Shown here piece by piece: positions 1-8,880 of a stretch of 64,000 nt of DNA. The stretch comes from G963704535 sp963704535 (lineage in GTDB: Bacteria; Chloroflexota; Chloroflexia; Chloroflexales; Roseiflexaceae), in assembly GCA_963704535.1 (NCBI GenBank), contig OY969916.1, forward strand, positions 992,001 through 1,056,000. The letters run 5' to 3'. The position numbers were made by a program, and so were the translations under genes. Position 1 is the stretch's first letter. Each line of letters starts with the position of its first letter. Below the pieces are notes generated by a model, which made no database searches, was not told the DNA's origin, and worked only from the letters and a program-made list of their open reading frames with translations.

Positions 1-203
1 GGCGTGGCGGGCACCACAAGGCTGCGCCGGTACCAGGCCACGCCGCTGTACTCGCGCAGGTCGTCGAACTGGGCCTGCCAGGGGCCGGGCACCAGGATCG
101 GGCGGGCAGCCCCGGCGCTCTCAAGGTTCTGTGGCCCCAATCGCTGCTGCGGGTCGGTGAAAAAATCCCAGGGGCCGTCGAGGCTTATGCGGGTACGAAT
201 CAT
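1..203 (-). CDS. Glycoside hydrolase family 2-type protein, N-terminal fragment
   Basis: The reading frame starts at an ATG at 203 and runs off the left edge, so only about 67 residues are visible. They include an early LDGPWDF motif, a VPGPWQ motif and a GVAWYRR motif. These are typical of the jelly-roll sugar-binding domain that opens family 2 glycosidases (beta-galactosidase, beta-glucuronidase, beta-mannosidase). The catalytic barrel lies outside the window, so substrate cannot be given. It follows galT on the same strand after 28 bp, which suggests one operon for handling galactose or a galactoside. It could instead be a non-catalytic GH2-like protein. Confidence 0.72.
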   Translation of the reverse strand, partial: MIRTRISLDGPWDFFTDPQQRLGPQNLESAGAARPILVPGPWQAQFDDLREYSGVAWYRRSLVVPAT

Positions 204-208
204 CAGGT

Positions 209-236
209 TCTCAATTCTCAATTCTCAATTCTCAAT
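209..236. repeat. Heptanucleotide array (CAATTCT x4)
   Basis: Four head-to-tail copies of the seven-base unit CAATTCT fill the short spacer between galT and the GH2 gene and touch the galT stop region. The same kind of array, with other seven-base units, occurs in many spacers of this window. Confidence 0.85.
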
Positions 237-1305
237 TCCCCTCGCGGTAGTGCTGCTCCGGCATCGCCCGCAGCCGCTCGGCGGCCGACTCGGCGGTGAT
301 GTCGCGCTGCGGCTCGGCCAGCAACTCGAACCCGACCATGAACTTGCGCACCGTCGCCGAGCGCAGCAGCGGCGGGTAGAAGTGGGCGTGCAGGTGCCAC
401 TCCGGGTGAGCCGCTCCGTCGGTCGGGCGCTGATGGAAGCCCATCGAGTAGGGGAACGAGACCTGGAACAGGTTGTCGTAGCGGGTGGTCAGCCGCTTGA
501 GGAGGTCGGCCAGGCCGGCGCGCTCGTCTGGCGCCAGGTCCACCAGCGCGCCCACGTGGCGCCGGCTGATAAGGAGCGTCTCGAAGGGCCAGACCGCCCA
601 GAAGGGCACCAGCGCGACGAAGTGGTCATTGGCGCACACCAGCCGGGCGTCCTCTTCAAGCTCCAGCGCCAGGTAGTCGGCCAGCAGCGAGCGGCCCTGG
701 TCGGCGTAGTACGCGCGCTGCGACTCCTGCTCACGGGCCACGTTGAGCGGCAGATGCTCGGTGGCCCAGATCTGGCCGTGCGGGTGCGGGTTGCTGGCGC
801 CCATCATGGCGCCGCGGTTCTCGAAGATCTGCACGTAACCAACCAGCGGCTGCGCGCCCAAGTCGGCGTACTGCTCGGCCCACACATCCACGACCCGCCC
901 CAGGTCAGCCGGCTCCATCTCGGCCATCGTCAGGTCATGGCGCGGCGAGAAGCACACCACCCGGCATGTACCGCGCTCGCTCACCGCGCGGAGTAGGGGC
1001 GGGCACGGAGGCTCCGCCCTACTGCGCGCCGTGACCTCAAGACTGCCATCTGGTGTATCGGGCAGCAGCGCGGCGTAGTCATTGGTGAACACGAACGTGT
1101 GCTCGTAGCGCGGGTTGGCCACACCGCCGGCCCGCGTGTTGCCGGGGCACAGGTAGCACGCCGGGTCGTAGGTCGGGCGTTGCTCCGGCGCGGGCTGCTC
1201 GACCTGCCCCTGCCAGGGCCGCTGCGTCCGGTGCGGCGAGACCAGCACCCACTCGCCGGTGAGCGGGTTGTAGCGCCGGTGAGGGTGGTTCGTCAGGTTA
1301 AACAT
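232..1305 (-). CDS. galT: Galactose-1-phosphate uridylyltransferase
   Basis: This 357-residue protein is a HIT-superfamily nucleotidyltransferase of the Leloir pathway. It exchanges UMP between UDP-glucose and galactose-1-phosphate in the cytoplasm. Visible marks are the zinc pair in CYLCPGN (Cys50, Cys53), the FENRGAMMGASNPHPHGQ block (about 161-178) with the active-site His-Pro-His (His176 is expected to carry the UMP), and a C-terminal HLHAHFYPP motif. Length is normal. The start at 1305 has GAGG a few bases upstream. It is followed on the same strand by a GH2-type gene, so the pair may release and activate galactose. No galK or galE is in the window. Confidence 0.95.
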   Translation of the reverse strand: MFNLTNHPHRRYNPLTGEWVLVSPHRTQRPWQGQVEQPAPEQRPTYDPACYLCPGNTRAGGVANPRYEHTFVFTNDYAALLPDTPDGSLEVTARSRAEPPCPPLLRAVSERGTCRVVCFSPRHDLTMAEMEPADLGRVVDVWAEQYADLGAQPLVGYVQIFENRGAMMGASNPHPHGQIWATEHLPLNVAREQESQRAYYADQGRSLLADYLALELEEDARLVCANDHFVALVPFWAVWPFETLLISRRHVGALVDLAPDERAGLADLLKRLTTRYDNLFQVSFPYSMGFHQRPTDGAAHPEWHLHAHFYPPLLRSATVRKFMVGFELLAEPQRDITAESAAERLRAMPEQHYREGN

Positions 1306-1323
1306 GGCGATCCTCTATGATGC

Positions 1324-1424
1324 GTGAAACGTGATACGTGATGCGTGACTATCCGCTCATCGTGAAGCGTGAAGCGTGAAACGTGAACGCCACTAGAATA
1401 TCACGTTTCACGTTTCACGTTTCA
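1324..1424. repeat. Heptanucleotide arrays in inverted arrangement
   Basis: The spacer upstream of galT carries two runs of CGTGAAN-type seven-base units (about 1326-1351 and 1363-1387). They are followed by three units of the complement, CACGTTT (about 1401-1422). The runs can fold back on each other into a long hairpin. This lies between divergent genes, so it is not an ordinary terminator for either. Confidence 0.8.
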
Positions 1425-1540
1425 GGAACAGCCGAGCAAGAAATGTCGCGCAGGTTTTACGGAATGTACATGGCACGATATTCATTCGACATGTCTGTTT
1501 TAGTATGGCGCCAGCGTGCAGGGATTAGCGGAGTAAGACT

Positions 1541-1777
1541 ATGCCGATCGAACATGCGGCGCAGCAGGATGGCTCTTTCGTCGTGCGGATCTGGTGGGAG
1601 CATGGCGGCCGGGCCGACGGCGACGGACGCGGAGCGACGCACTGGCGCGGGTGGATTCAGCATGTCCGTAACGGCAATCAGATCTACTTCTCCAGCCTGG
1701 CCGATATGGTCAGCTTCATGGAGCAGGAGACTGGGATTCATCCGGCGAAACCGGAAGCGCCGCAGGGGTTAGTATAG
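1541..1777 (+). CDS. Conserved-looking hypothetical protein, 78 residues
   Basis: A small soluble protein with the start at 1541 and a weak purine-rich site (GGAGTAAG) just upstream. It has no signal peptide or membrane segment. The body is a compact, aromatic-rich domain (RIWWEHGG, HWRGWIQHV, IYFSSLADMVSFMEQETG) ending in a proline-rich tail. The last helix with SLADMVSFM resembles small domains seen in Chloroflexota proteins of unknown role, but I cannot name a family. It stands alone, 70 bp before the membrane cupredoxin gene on the same strand. Confidence 0.6.
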   Translation: MPIEHAAQQDGSFVVRIWWEHGGRADGDGRGATHWRGWIQHVRNGNQIYFSSLADMVSFMEQETGIHPAKPEAPQGLV

Positions 1778-1847
1778 GCTTGCTGTGATTGGCATCGGGC
1801 ATAGTTGAGGAGCACCACCATGAGCGGAAGAGGCTTCCTGGGCACCA

Positions 1848-3677
1848 ATGCGACGGTACTGGCGCGATATCTCGCTGATTCTCGGCATCCTGGTGGCACT
1901 GACGCTGACGGTCGGCGCACTAATGGCGGTGCGAAAGCGCTACGATATTCACCGCTGGATTCAGACCACTGCGGTGAGCATCAACGTCGTGCAGGTGCTG
2001 ACGATCATGATCGCGTCGTTCTTCAAATCGGCGGCGCCGGGCATCCCCCAGAAGCTCGGCGAGACCTACTACTATGCCGCGCTGATCCACGCCCTGCTGG
2101 GGTTATGCACATTGGTCTTCGGGACCTTCGTCATGCTGCGCGGCAACAACCTGGTCCCCCGCGCGCTCAGGTTCAACAACTACAAGCTGTTTATGCGCTC
2201 GGCCTACGGCCTGTATATGCTGATCACGCTGCTGGGCATCTGGGTCTACACCGCCTGGTACCTCAACCCGGCGCTGACGACCGTGGAGCCGGTCGCCCAG
2301 CCGGTTGCCCAGGGCCAGAGTGAGTTGATCGTCCCGATGGCCAACTTCGTCTTTAACCCCAAGGACATCACCATCCCGGTCGGCGCCACCGTGATCTGGG
2401 TCAACCAGGACGGCGCGCCGCACACCGCCACCGCTGACAATGGCACAGCATTTAAGTCCGACCTGCTCTCGAACGGGCAGCGTTTCCAGCAGACCTTCGA
2501 CCAGATCGGCACATTCCCGTACTTCTGCGAGCTGCACGGCGCGGCCGGCGGGGTCGATATGGCCGGCCTGATCACGGTCGTCCCGGCCGACCAGGCGCCA
2601 CCGCTGGTCGCCGCCGCGCCGCAGATCGCCGCGCCCACCCCGCAGCCGACGCCGCCGCCGCTACCGGCGCGCTACTTCGGCCAGCCGGCCGGCACCGCCG
2701 CCTTCCGCGACAGCGCGGGCCGCAGCGACCAACTCCTGGTCAATGTGCAGATCGATACCCCGCCACCGGCTGGGCAGTCGCTGTTCGGGTTCCTCACGAC
2801 GCCCGACGGCAGCGCGGCCCAGAACGTCGGCGAGCTGAAGCCGGGGCCGGACGGCGCCACACGCCTGGAATTCAGCGCCCCGAACGGCGAGAACCTGGCC
2901 GCGCGCTTCAACCGCTTCGTGATCGTCCCGGCCCCGTCCGGCAGCAACCCGGCCGCGCCCGGCGACCAGGTGCTGTTTGAGGGCATTCTGCCCCCGCAGG
3001 CGTTCCCGTTCCTGGTCCAGCTCCTGGCGAATGGGCCTGGCCTGCCGCAGCAGCAGGGTTACTTGGCCGGCATCCGCGTGCAGACCGACGAGCTGCTGCG
3101 CCACGCCCAGTTCGTCGCCGACGCGCAGGCCGCCGGTGATACTGCCGGCGCCCGGCGCCACGCCGAGCACGTCTTCAACCTGATCGCCGGCTCGCGCGAC
3201 CAGCAGTTCGGCGACCTCAACGGCGACGGCCGCGCCCAGAACCCCGGCGACGGGTTCGGGCTGCTTGAGAACGGCGACCAGACCGGCTACATCAAGGGCG
3301 CAATCGATGCCGCCGTCGCGGCCCAGGCCGCATCCGACGCCAGCGACGCGATCAAGACCCATGCCGAGCATGTGCGGGTCTCGGCCGAGAACATGCGCGG
3401 CTGGGCGACCGAGGCGCGCGATCTGGCGCTCCAGATCGCCAAGGGTGGCGACGCGGCCACGCTCCAGGGCCAGGTCGAGCGGCTGGTGCTGTTGAGCCAG
3501 TGGCTCCAGCGCGGCGACGACGCCAACGGCGACGGCGAAATCGCGCCGATCCCCGGCGAGGGCGGCGGGCTGGTCGCCTACCAGCACGCCCAGTTTATGG
3601 CCGGGTTCGGGCTGTTCCCGGCGGGCACCGGCGTGACGACGAACGGCGGCGCGCTGGCCCACAATGAGGGACATTGA
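1848..3677 (+). CDS. Membrane-anchored cupredoxin protein with His-rich helical domain
   Basis: This 609-residue product begins with four predicted membrane helices (about 8-155) resembling DUF420-type membrane proteins. A plastocyanin-like copper domain follows (about 165-250). Its ligands are seen as PHTATA, FPYFCELHG and a following Met. A proline-rich linker and a beta-rich region come next. Last is a helical domain (about 400-600) with spaced RHAQF, RHAEHV, THAEHV and YQHAQFMAG motifs and two D-x-N-x-D-G calcium-type loops. The last domain is shared with the protein at 5040. An ATG at 1820 in another frame has a better ribosome site (TTGAGGAG) and encodes MSGRGFLGTNATVLA, which would join this frame if one base in 1861-1866 were removed. 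The true start is therefore probably 1820. Role: likely periplasm-facing copper or electron-transfer protein (inference). Confidence 0.75.
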   Translation: MRRYWRDISLILGILVALTLTVGALMAVRKRYDIHRWIQTTAVSINVVQVLTIMIASFFKSAAPGIPQKLGETYYYAALIHALLGLCTLVFGTFVMLRGNNLVPRALRFNNYKLFMRSAYGLYMLITLLGIWVYTAWYLNPALTTVEPVAQPVAQGQSELIVPMANFVFNPKDITIPVGATVIWVNQDGAPHTATADNGTAFKSDLLSNGQRFQQTFDQIGTFPYFCELHGAAGGVDMAGLITVVPADQAPPLVAAAPQIAAPTPQPTPPPLPARYFGQPAGTAAFRDSAGRSDQLLVNVQIDTPPPAGQSLFGFLTTPDGSAAQNVGELKPGPDGATRLEFSAPNGENLAARFNRFVIVPAPSGSNPAAPGDQVLFEGILPPQAFPFLVQLLANGPGLPQQQGYLAGIRVQTDELLRHAQFVADAQAAGDTAGARRHAEHVFNLIAGSRDQQFGDLNGDGRAQNPGDGFGLLENGDQTGYIKGAIDAAVAAQAASDASDAIKTHAEHVRVSAENMRGWATEARDLALQIAKGGDAATLQGQVERLVLLSQWLQRGDDANGDGEIAPIPGEGGGLVAYQHAQFMAGFGLFPAGTGVTTNGGALAHNEGH

Positions 3678-4079
3678 TTGTATCATTGCATTCATTGTGG
3701 CCGCATCAGCGCGATCATCGCGGGCGAACACGCAGCGGGCGAATCTCGTATTCGCCCCTACGCATTGCATTCGTTGATACGTCGCGCATCGATGATATTC
3801 AATGATCACAACGCAACCCATCGCGTACGGGCGAATCTCGTATTCGCCCGCATCGCAATCATCGAAATCATCGCAACTCATCGCGCAAGGGCGAATCTCG
3901 TATTCGCCCGCTGCGAAATCATCGCAACCCATCGCATCGCGCAAAGGCGAATCTCCCATTCGCCCGCGCGGGAAATGTCGTGCAGGACCGGCTCGCCGCG
4001 CCAGATTCGACATCTTGACGATAGCTTGCTGGTAGAATGTAGACATACACTATCGAGGGCCATAACAGGAGTCCGTACC
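3678..4079. repeat. Spacer with four copies of a small palindrome (GGGCGAAT/ATTCGCCC)
   Basis: This 402-bp spacer has no gene with a credible start. It holds four copies of a 21-base hairpin, GGGCGAAT-CTCGT-ATTCGCCC, at 3737-3757, 3829-3849, 3889-3909 and 3945-3965 (the last with loop CTCCC and one arm mismatch). Copies 2 and 3 are exactly 60 bp apart and share flanking CGCAAC(C/T)CATCGCG sequence, so the array grew by tandem duplication. The frame of the downstream lipoprotein happens to stay open through the repeats. Confidence 0.85.
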
Positions 4080-5006
4080 GTGATTACACACAGATGTTTA
4101 AGCTCACTCCTATTAACGTCCGCGCTGCTGCTGGGCGCCTGTGGTGGGGCCTCCACGGCGGAGTCGCCCACCGCGCCGGCGGCCCAGCCGACTACTGCGC
4201 CGGCGACCGTGCCCACAGCCGCGGCCTTGCCCACGGCAGCGGCTCCACCCACGGCGGTAGCCGCGCCGACCGCAGCCTCGGCGCCCGCGACTCAGCCGGC
4301 CCAATCAGGCCCGACCGTACTCACCGCGAGCGGCGGCGCGCCCGACGACGTTCGCGCCAAAGTCGACGAGTACCGCGGGCTGCTCGGCCTCCCAGATAAC
4401 GGCGGCGCGCCGGGCACCCAGCCGGCGGGGCACCGCTCGATCAACTGGGATGGCGTCCCCGACGAGTTCGCGGCGCCTAACCCGCTCCCATCGGACTTCT
4501 TCAACGCCCCGTCTGAGCCACGGGCGCGCGGCGCGGTGCTCACCACGCCCGGTGCTGCCGTGCAGGTCAGCGCCGACGACGATAACCCCGCCGGCGCGAC
4601 CGTGCGGTTCGGCAACCTCAACGACAGCTACAGCAACATCTTCACTGCCTTCAGCGGCGAGCGGATGTTCTCGCCGATCGGCAGCAACATCGTCGATCTG
4701 ACGTTCTACGTACCTGGGACGAACACCCCCGCCGTCGTGCGCGGGTTCGGGGCGGTGTACGCGGACGTCGACACCGATCACACGGCGTTCGAGTACTTCG
4801 ACAAGGCCGGCAACTCGCTGGGCACCTTCGCCACGCCGATCGCGGATAACGGCCTATCGTTCCTGGGGGTCGTGTTCCCCCAGCCGGTGGTGCATCGCGT
4901 CCGCATCGCCTATGGGACCAGCGCGCTCGGCCCCGACGACGGGCCGGAGCATGACGTGGCAATAATGGACGATTTTATCTATGGCGAGCCCCAGGCTGCG
5001 CCTTAG
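4080..5006 (+). CDS. Lipoprotein of unknown function
   Basis: The GTG at 4080 is chosen because AGGAGT lies just upstream and the product then begins with a lipoprotein signal (SSLLLTSALLLGAC, lipobox LGAC). The frame stays open upstream only through the palindrome array. After an Ala/Pro/Thr-rich linker of about 45 residues comes a domain of about 220 residues with SINWDGVPDEFAAPN, LPSDFFN, and a beta-rich C-terminal half. That pattern is seen in secreted bacterial proteins of unknown function. It sits between two cupredoxin proteins on the same strand, 33 bp before the next, and is probably co-expressed with it at the cell surface. Confidence 0.75.
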   Translation: MITHRCLSSLLLTSALLLGACGGASTAESPTAPAAQPTTAPATVPTAAALPTAAAPPTAVAAPTAASAPATQPAQSGPTVLTASGGAPDDVRAKVDEYRGLLGLPDNGGAPGTQPAGHRSINWDGVPDEFAAPNPLPSDFFNAPSEPRARGAVLTTPGAAVQVSADDDNPAGATVRFGNLNDSYSNIFTAFSGERMFSPIGSNIVDLTFYVPGTNTPAVVRGFGAVYADVDTDHTAFEYFDKAGNSLGTFATPIADNGLSFLGVVFPQPVVHRVRIAYGTSALGPDDGPEHDVAIMDDFIYGEPQAAP

Positions 5007-5039
5007 CCCACGGATATACTCTAGGAAAGGACGTTCACG

Positions 5040-7208
5040 ATGAACAGATTCAAACGCCTCAGTAGCATGGTGCTCATCGTCGGGCTGCTGCTCGCAGCCT
5101 GCGGTGGCACCCCGGCGGCCGAGTTGCCCACCGCCGCACCGGCCGCCCAGCCCACCGCAGTCGAGCCGACCGTCGGCGCCCAGCCCACTAGCGCGCCGAC
5201 CGCACCGCCGACGCCGACCTTCGAGCCGATCACCGACACCGAGCCGACCGTCGGCGCGGTCCAGGCTAGCGGAGCGCTGGCCTGGCGCGACCAGGTGCTC
5301 CGCAACGACTCGACGATTATCTCGGTCAGCGGGCTGGCCTCCCCCGAATCCGGCCAGACCTACGCCGCCTGGATCTCCGGCAAAGACAGCAGCCTGGCAC
5401 TGGGCAAGCTGAGCGGCAGCGGCGACACGCTCACGCTGACCTACGTCTCGCCGACCAATGTCAACCTGCTCAGCACGTTCGAGCGTGTCTACATCACCAA
5501 AGGCCCCGAGGCCGAAGCGACCGCCGAGATCAAGAATGTGGTGCTGACCGGCGCATTGCCTGAGAAGGCGCTGGTCCACATCCGGCATGTCCTGTTCAGC
5601 ATCGGCAACACCCCCGGCAAGATCGGCTTCGCGCTGGGGCTGCGCCAGGAGACCGACGAGCTGCTGCGGCATGCCCAGTTCCTCAAGGACGCCCTCGACG
5701 CCGGCGACTTCCCGCTGGTCAAGGTCCATGCCGAGCATATCGCCAATATCATCGAGGGCTCCGAGGCCCACGACGTCAACGGCGACGGCAAGATCCAGAA
5801 CCCCGGCGACGGCTTCGGCCTGCTGCCCAATGGTGAGCAGGACGGCTATATCAAAGGCATGATCGACCATGCCAAGCTGGCCGCCGAGGCCCCCGACGCG
5901 ACCGAGGCGATCAAGCTGCACGCTGGCCACGTCCAGATCGCCGGCGAGAACACGCGCCTGCGCATTCAGGATATTCACGACCGCGCCGACAAGATCGCCG
6001 CCGCTGGCGGGATCGCCGAGACGCAGCAGGATGTGCTGACGATCCTGGCGCTGGCCCAACAGACCATCCAAGGCGCCGACACCAACCTGGATGAGCAGGT
6101 CGGGCCGATCCCCGGTGAGGGCGGCGTGCTGACGGCCTACCAACATGCCCAACTCATGGCCGGTATCCCGCTGGCGCCGGACGCCGGCGCGCAGGCCGAG
6201 GCGCCCGCGCCCGCCCAGGCTGCGGCAACTCCCGAGACCTTCGCCGTCGAGATCGGCGACAACACCTTCACCCCCAACAAGATCACTGTCCCGCTCGGCG
6301 CGACGATCGTTTGGACCAGCAAGGGCCAGCGGCCCCACACCGTCACTGCCGACGACGGGTCGTTTACCAGCGGGAAGCTTGACGCCGGCGGCACCTTCAG
6401 TCAGACCTTCGAGAAGGCCGGCACGTTCCCGTACTTCTGCGAGTTCCACGGCGGCGCCGGCGGCCAGGGCATGGCCGGCCAGATTATCGTCGCCGAGCAG
6501 TCGGCTGCGGCGGCGCTGCCCGCCCCGGCCGCCGCCCAGCCGACCCAGGACGCCGACCATACCCACACCGACGACAACCAGGTCTCCGTCGCGATCGGCG
6601 ACAACACCTTCACGCCCAAAGAGATCAGCGTCCCGGTCGGCGCGACGGTCGTCTGGACCAATGGCGGCCAGCGGCCCCACACCGTCACCGCCGACGACGG
6701 CGCGTTCAAGAGCGACACGCTCAACAACGGCGGCACCTTTGAGCAGCACTTCGATACACCGGGCACCTTCGCCTACTACTGCGAGTTCCATGGCGGTCCG
6801 GGGGGCCAGGCCATGTCCGGCGTCGTCAAAGTCGGCGACGCGCCGCCCGCCCAGCAGGCCGCGCAGCCGACCGCCGCGCCGCCGCCCCCGACTACCGCGC
6901 CGCCCCCAACCGCCGCGCCGGCAGCGCCGGCCCCGGCGCCCGCTGCGGTCAAGGTCTCGATGTTGGACTTCGACTTCGCACCCAAGGAGATCAAGGTCAA
7001 GGCCGGCACCAAGATCACCTGGACCAACGACGGCGCCGCGCCGCACTCGGCCACCGCCGCCGACAAGTCCTTCGACACCGCGATCTTCCAGCCGGGCGAG
7101 GCCAAGAGCGTGACGTTCTCCACTCCCGGCACGTTCGCCTACTACTGCCAACTCCACGGCACAGTCGACGGCAACGGTATGGCTGGGACTGTGGTGGTCG
7201 AACCGTAG
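5040..7208 (+). CDS. Lipoprotein with His-rich helical domain and three cupredoxin domains
   Basis: This 722-residue lipoprotein has signal LIVGLLLAAC and a Pro/Thr linker. A beta region (about 75-175) resembles the extracytoplasmic part of anti-sigma-K factors. A helical domain follows (about 180-375) with RHAQF, HAEHI, HAGHV and YQHAQLMAG plus two D-x-N-x-D-type loops. Then come three plastocyanin-like domains (about 400-490, 510-600 and 640-722). Each shows the type I copper set: a His in PHTVT or PHSAT, Cys and His in YFCEFHG, YYCEFHG or YYCQLHG, and a Met a few residues later. Pro/Ala linkers separate the domains. It probably shuttles electrons or binds copper outside the membrane; the helical domain has no named function I recognise. 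Confidence 0.82.
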   Translation: MNRFKRLSSMVLIVGLLLAACGGTPAAELPTAAPAAQPTAVEPTVGAQPTSAPTAPPTPTFEPITDTEPTVGAVQASGALAWRDQVLRNDSTIISVSGLASPESGQTYAAWISGKDSSLALGKLSGSGDTLTLTYVSPTNVNLLSTFERVYITKGPEAEATAEIKNVVLTGALPEKALVHIRHVLFSIGNTPGKIGFALGLRQETDELLRHAQFLKDALDAGDFPLVKVHAEHIANIIEGSEAHDVNGDGKIQNPGDGFGLLPNGEQDGYIKGMIDHAKLAAEAPDATEAIKLHAGHVQIAGENTRLRIQDIHDRADKIAAAGGIAETQQDVLTILALAQQTIQGADTNLDEQVGPIPGEGGVLTAYQHAQLMAGIPLAPDAGAQAEAPAPAQAAATPETFAVEIGDNTFTPNKITVPLGATIVWTSKGQRPHTVTADDGSFTSGKLDAGGTFSQTFEKAGTFPYFCEFHGGAGGQGMAGQIIVAEQSAAAALPAPAAAQPTQDADHTHTDDNQVSVAIGDNTFTPKEISVPVGATVVWTNGGQRPHTVTADDGAFKSDTLNNGGTFEQHFDTPGTFAYYCEFHGGPGGQAMSGVVKVGDAPPAQQAAQPTAAPPPPTTAPPPTAAPAAPAPAPAAVKVSMLDFDFAPKEIKVKAGTKITWTNDGAAPHSATAADKSFDTAIFQPGEAKSVTFSTPGTFAYYCQLHGTVDGNGMAGTVVVEP

Positions 7209-7226
7209 CCGCAGCGGTTCTTAGAG

Positions 7227-7285
7227 GCTGTTTGAAAAGGGGGAGTTTGAGGGGGCCGCCCCTCAAAAATCCCCCCTTCCACCAC
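7227..7285. repeat. G/C-rich terminator-like hairpin
   Basis: AAGGGGGAGTTTGAGGGG pairs with CCCCTCAAAAATCCCCCCTT (with small mismatches) right after the three-cupredoxin gene. It could end transcription of that gene, and it belongs to the G/C-rich hairpin family found at about 15 loci here. Confidence 0.7.
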
Positions 7286-7396
7286 AGATCGTAGCGGAAT
7301 CTCCCACACAATCATCATGTTCAGCAAAATAGACTCTATCCCGATTTAAGTCGCGTCAATTGAGGCTAACACGAAAATAGGGGTTGCGAGCGGCCA

Positions 7397-8722
7397 TCAA
7401 GCCGCCACAGCCGTTACGGGTTCGAGATGGACTTTGTAGCCGAGTTGGGCGATGCGCCGCTCCAGCCGATGGACGATCCGATCTTTCTGCCGCTCATCGA
7501 GCGCAGCGGCGCCGCGCTCTTGATAGACCTCGCCGGTCTTCAGCAGCGTGTAGACAATCACGAGAATCTTATGCGCGAGAGCTACAATCGCTTTCTTCTT
7601 GCCACGGCGTGCCGCCAAGCGGCGATAAAAGGCCGCCAAGAATGTCTCACTCTGCTTGACCGCCGCCCAGGCCGCCTGGATCAAGGCGCTGCGCAAGTAC
7701 TTGTTCCCATCGCGGATGCGCGTCGACTTGCGTTTGCCAGCGCTCTCGTGCTGACCGGGTGCCAGCCCAGCCCAGCTGCCTACGTGAGCGCTGCTGGGGA
7801 AGCGACTCATATCGGTTCCCAGTTCGGCCACAATCGTCTCGGCGATGCGACTGCCAATTCCCGGAATAGCATCGACGATCGCCTGAGCGGCCCACGCTCC
7901 GCAGGGCGCAGTCGGCGCATCTGGCGCGATCGTGTCTTTGTCGGGCCCTTCGCCCCCATCTGTAGGCGGCATCGGCCGCGTGCCCTCAATCGCCGCACGG
8001 ATCTGCTCGTCAAAAGCGGCAATCTGCTCGTCGAACACGTCAAGCAGTGCCAGATGTTGCCCGATCATGAAGGCGTGATGCTCAAGCAGCGTGCCGCGCA
8101 GCGCCTGCTCCAACTCGGCTCGCTTACTCCGCAGTCGCCCCTTGGCCAGCTCTGCCAGTTCCGTCACATCCGTCTGACCATCCACCAGCGCTTGCAGCAT
8201 CTTTCTCGCCGACACGCCGGTGATGTCGGTCACCACCGAGGCCAGCTTGATGTTGGCCCATTCCAACACCTTCTGCATGCGGTTGACCACACTGGCGCGC
8301 TCCTGCACCAGATGGGTGCGCTGGCGGGTCAGGTCGCGCAGGGCTCGTTGGGGCGCTGGCGGGATGAAGGAGGGTCGCAGCAAGCCATGGGCGAGCAACT
8401 CGGCGATCCACTCGGCATCGCGAACGTCGGTCTTGCGGCCGGGGACATACTTGATGTGAGCGGCATTGACAACCAGAACCGTGAACGACCCTTCCAGCAG
8501 ATTGTAGACCGGCTTCCAGAACTCGCCGGTGCTCTCCATCGCGACGTGGGTCACCTCCAAACTGGCCAGCCACGCGGCAAGGTTGAGCAACTCGGCGGTG
8601 GTGGTGTCAAAGCTGCGCAGATGTGTTGTCAGCGTGCTATCGGCAGCCACCAATCGCACGCTCACAACGACCGACTTCTTGTGAACATCCACCCCAGCAC
8701 AGCGCGTATGGATAAGTTGCAT
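7397..8722 (-). CDS. IS110-family transposase
   Basis: The 441-residue protein is a DEDD-type recombinase of the IS110 family. The N-terminal RuvC-like domain shows AGVDVHKKSVVVSV, AMESTGEFWKPV and KTDVRDAEW (acidic catalytic residues). The C-terminal Tnp domain has IPGIGSRIAETIVAELG, VGSWAGLAPG and the expected serine-bearing ESAGKRKSTR segment. The start at 8722 is preferred over an in-frame upstream extension because GGAGG sits seven bases before it and the product then starts at the conserved domain. The gene looks intact. Element ends were not resolved: the family lacks ordinary terminal repeats. Confidence 0.93.
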   Translation of the reverse strand: MQLIHTRCAGVDVHKKSVVVSVRLVAADSTLTTHLRSFDTTTAELLNLAAWLASLEVTHVAMESTGEFWKPVYNLLEGSFTVLVVNAAHIKYVPGRKTDVRDAEWIAELLAHGLLRPSFIPPAPQRALRDLTRQRTHLVQERASVVNRMQKVLEWANIKLASVVTDITGVSARKMLQALVDGQTDVTELAELAKGRLRSKRAELEQALRGTLLEHHAFMIGQHLALLDVFDEQIAAFDEQIRAAIEGTRPMPPTDGGEGPDKDTIAPDAPTAPCGAWAAQAIVDAIPGIGSRIAETIVAELGTDMSRFPSSAHVGSWAGLAPGQHESAGKRKSTRIRDGNKYLRSALIQAAWAAVKQSETFLAAFYRRLAARRGKKKAIVALAHKILVIVYTLLKTGEVYQERGAAALDERQKDRIVHRLERRIAQLGYKVHLEPVTAVAA

Positions 8723-8769
8723 GGCGAACCTCCCAAGACCAAACAAACGAGTGCGCAGGCTGGTCAGAT

Positions 8770-8880
8770 GCCGGTTAGTCCAGAAACTAACACGCGTGCT
8801 TCGCGGTCGGAACCGCTGATCACAGAACAGTGTGCCATTCGGCATCCAGATCAATCTGATGTACAGGCTCACGGCACTAA
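8770..8880 (-). ncRNA. Candidate bridge RNA of the IS110 element
   Basis: The non-coding stretch just upstream of the transposase, read on its strand, can form a chain of hairpins. They are GTGCC/GGCAC (8832-8877) enclosing a CATCAGA/TCTGGATG stem, GCGGT/ACCGC (8803-8816) and GTTAGT/ACTAAC (8774-8791). IS110 elements are known to encode a structured guide (bridge) RNA in this flank. The position and the folded look fit, but target and donor loops were not matched to flanking DNA. Confidence 0.4.

Noticed and set aside
3678..4079. N-terminal extension of the lipoprotein
   Set aside because: The extra residues come from the hairpin repeats, and a clear lipoprotein signal with its own ribosome site starts at 4080.
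2661..7157. Long minus-strand frames opposite the cupredoxin genes
   Set aside because: They are compositional shadows of high-GC coding DNA: low complexity, Arg/Gly-rich, no motifs.
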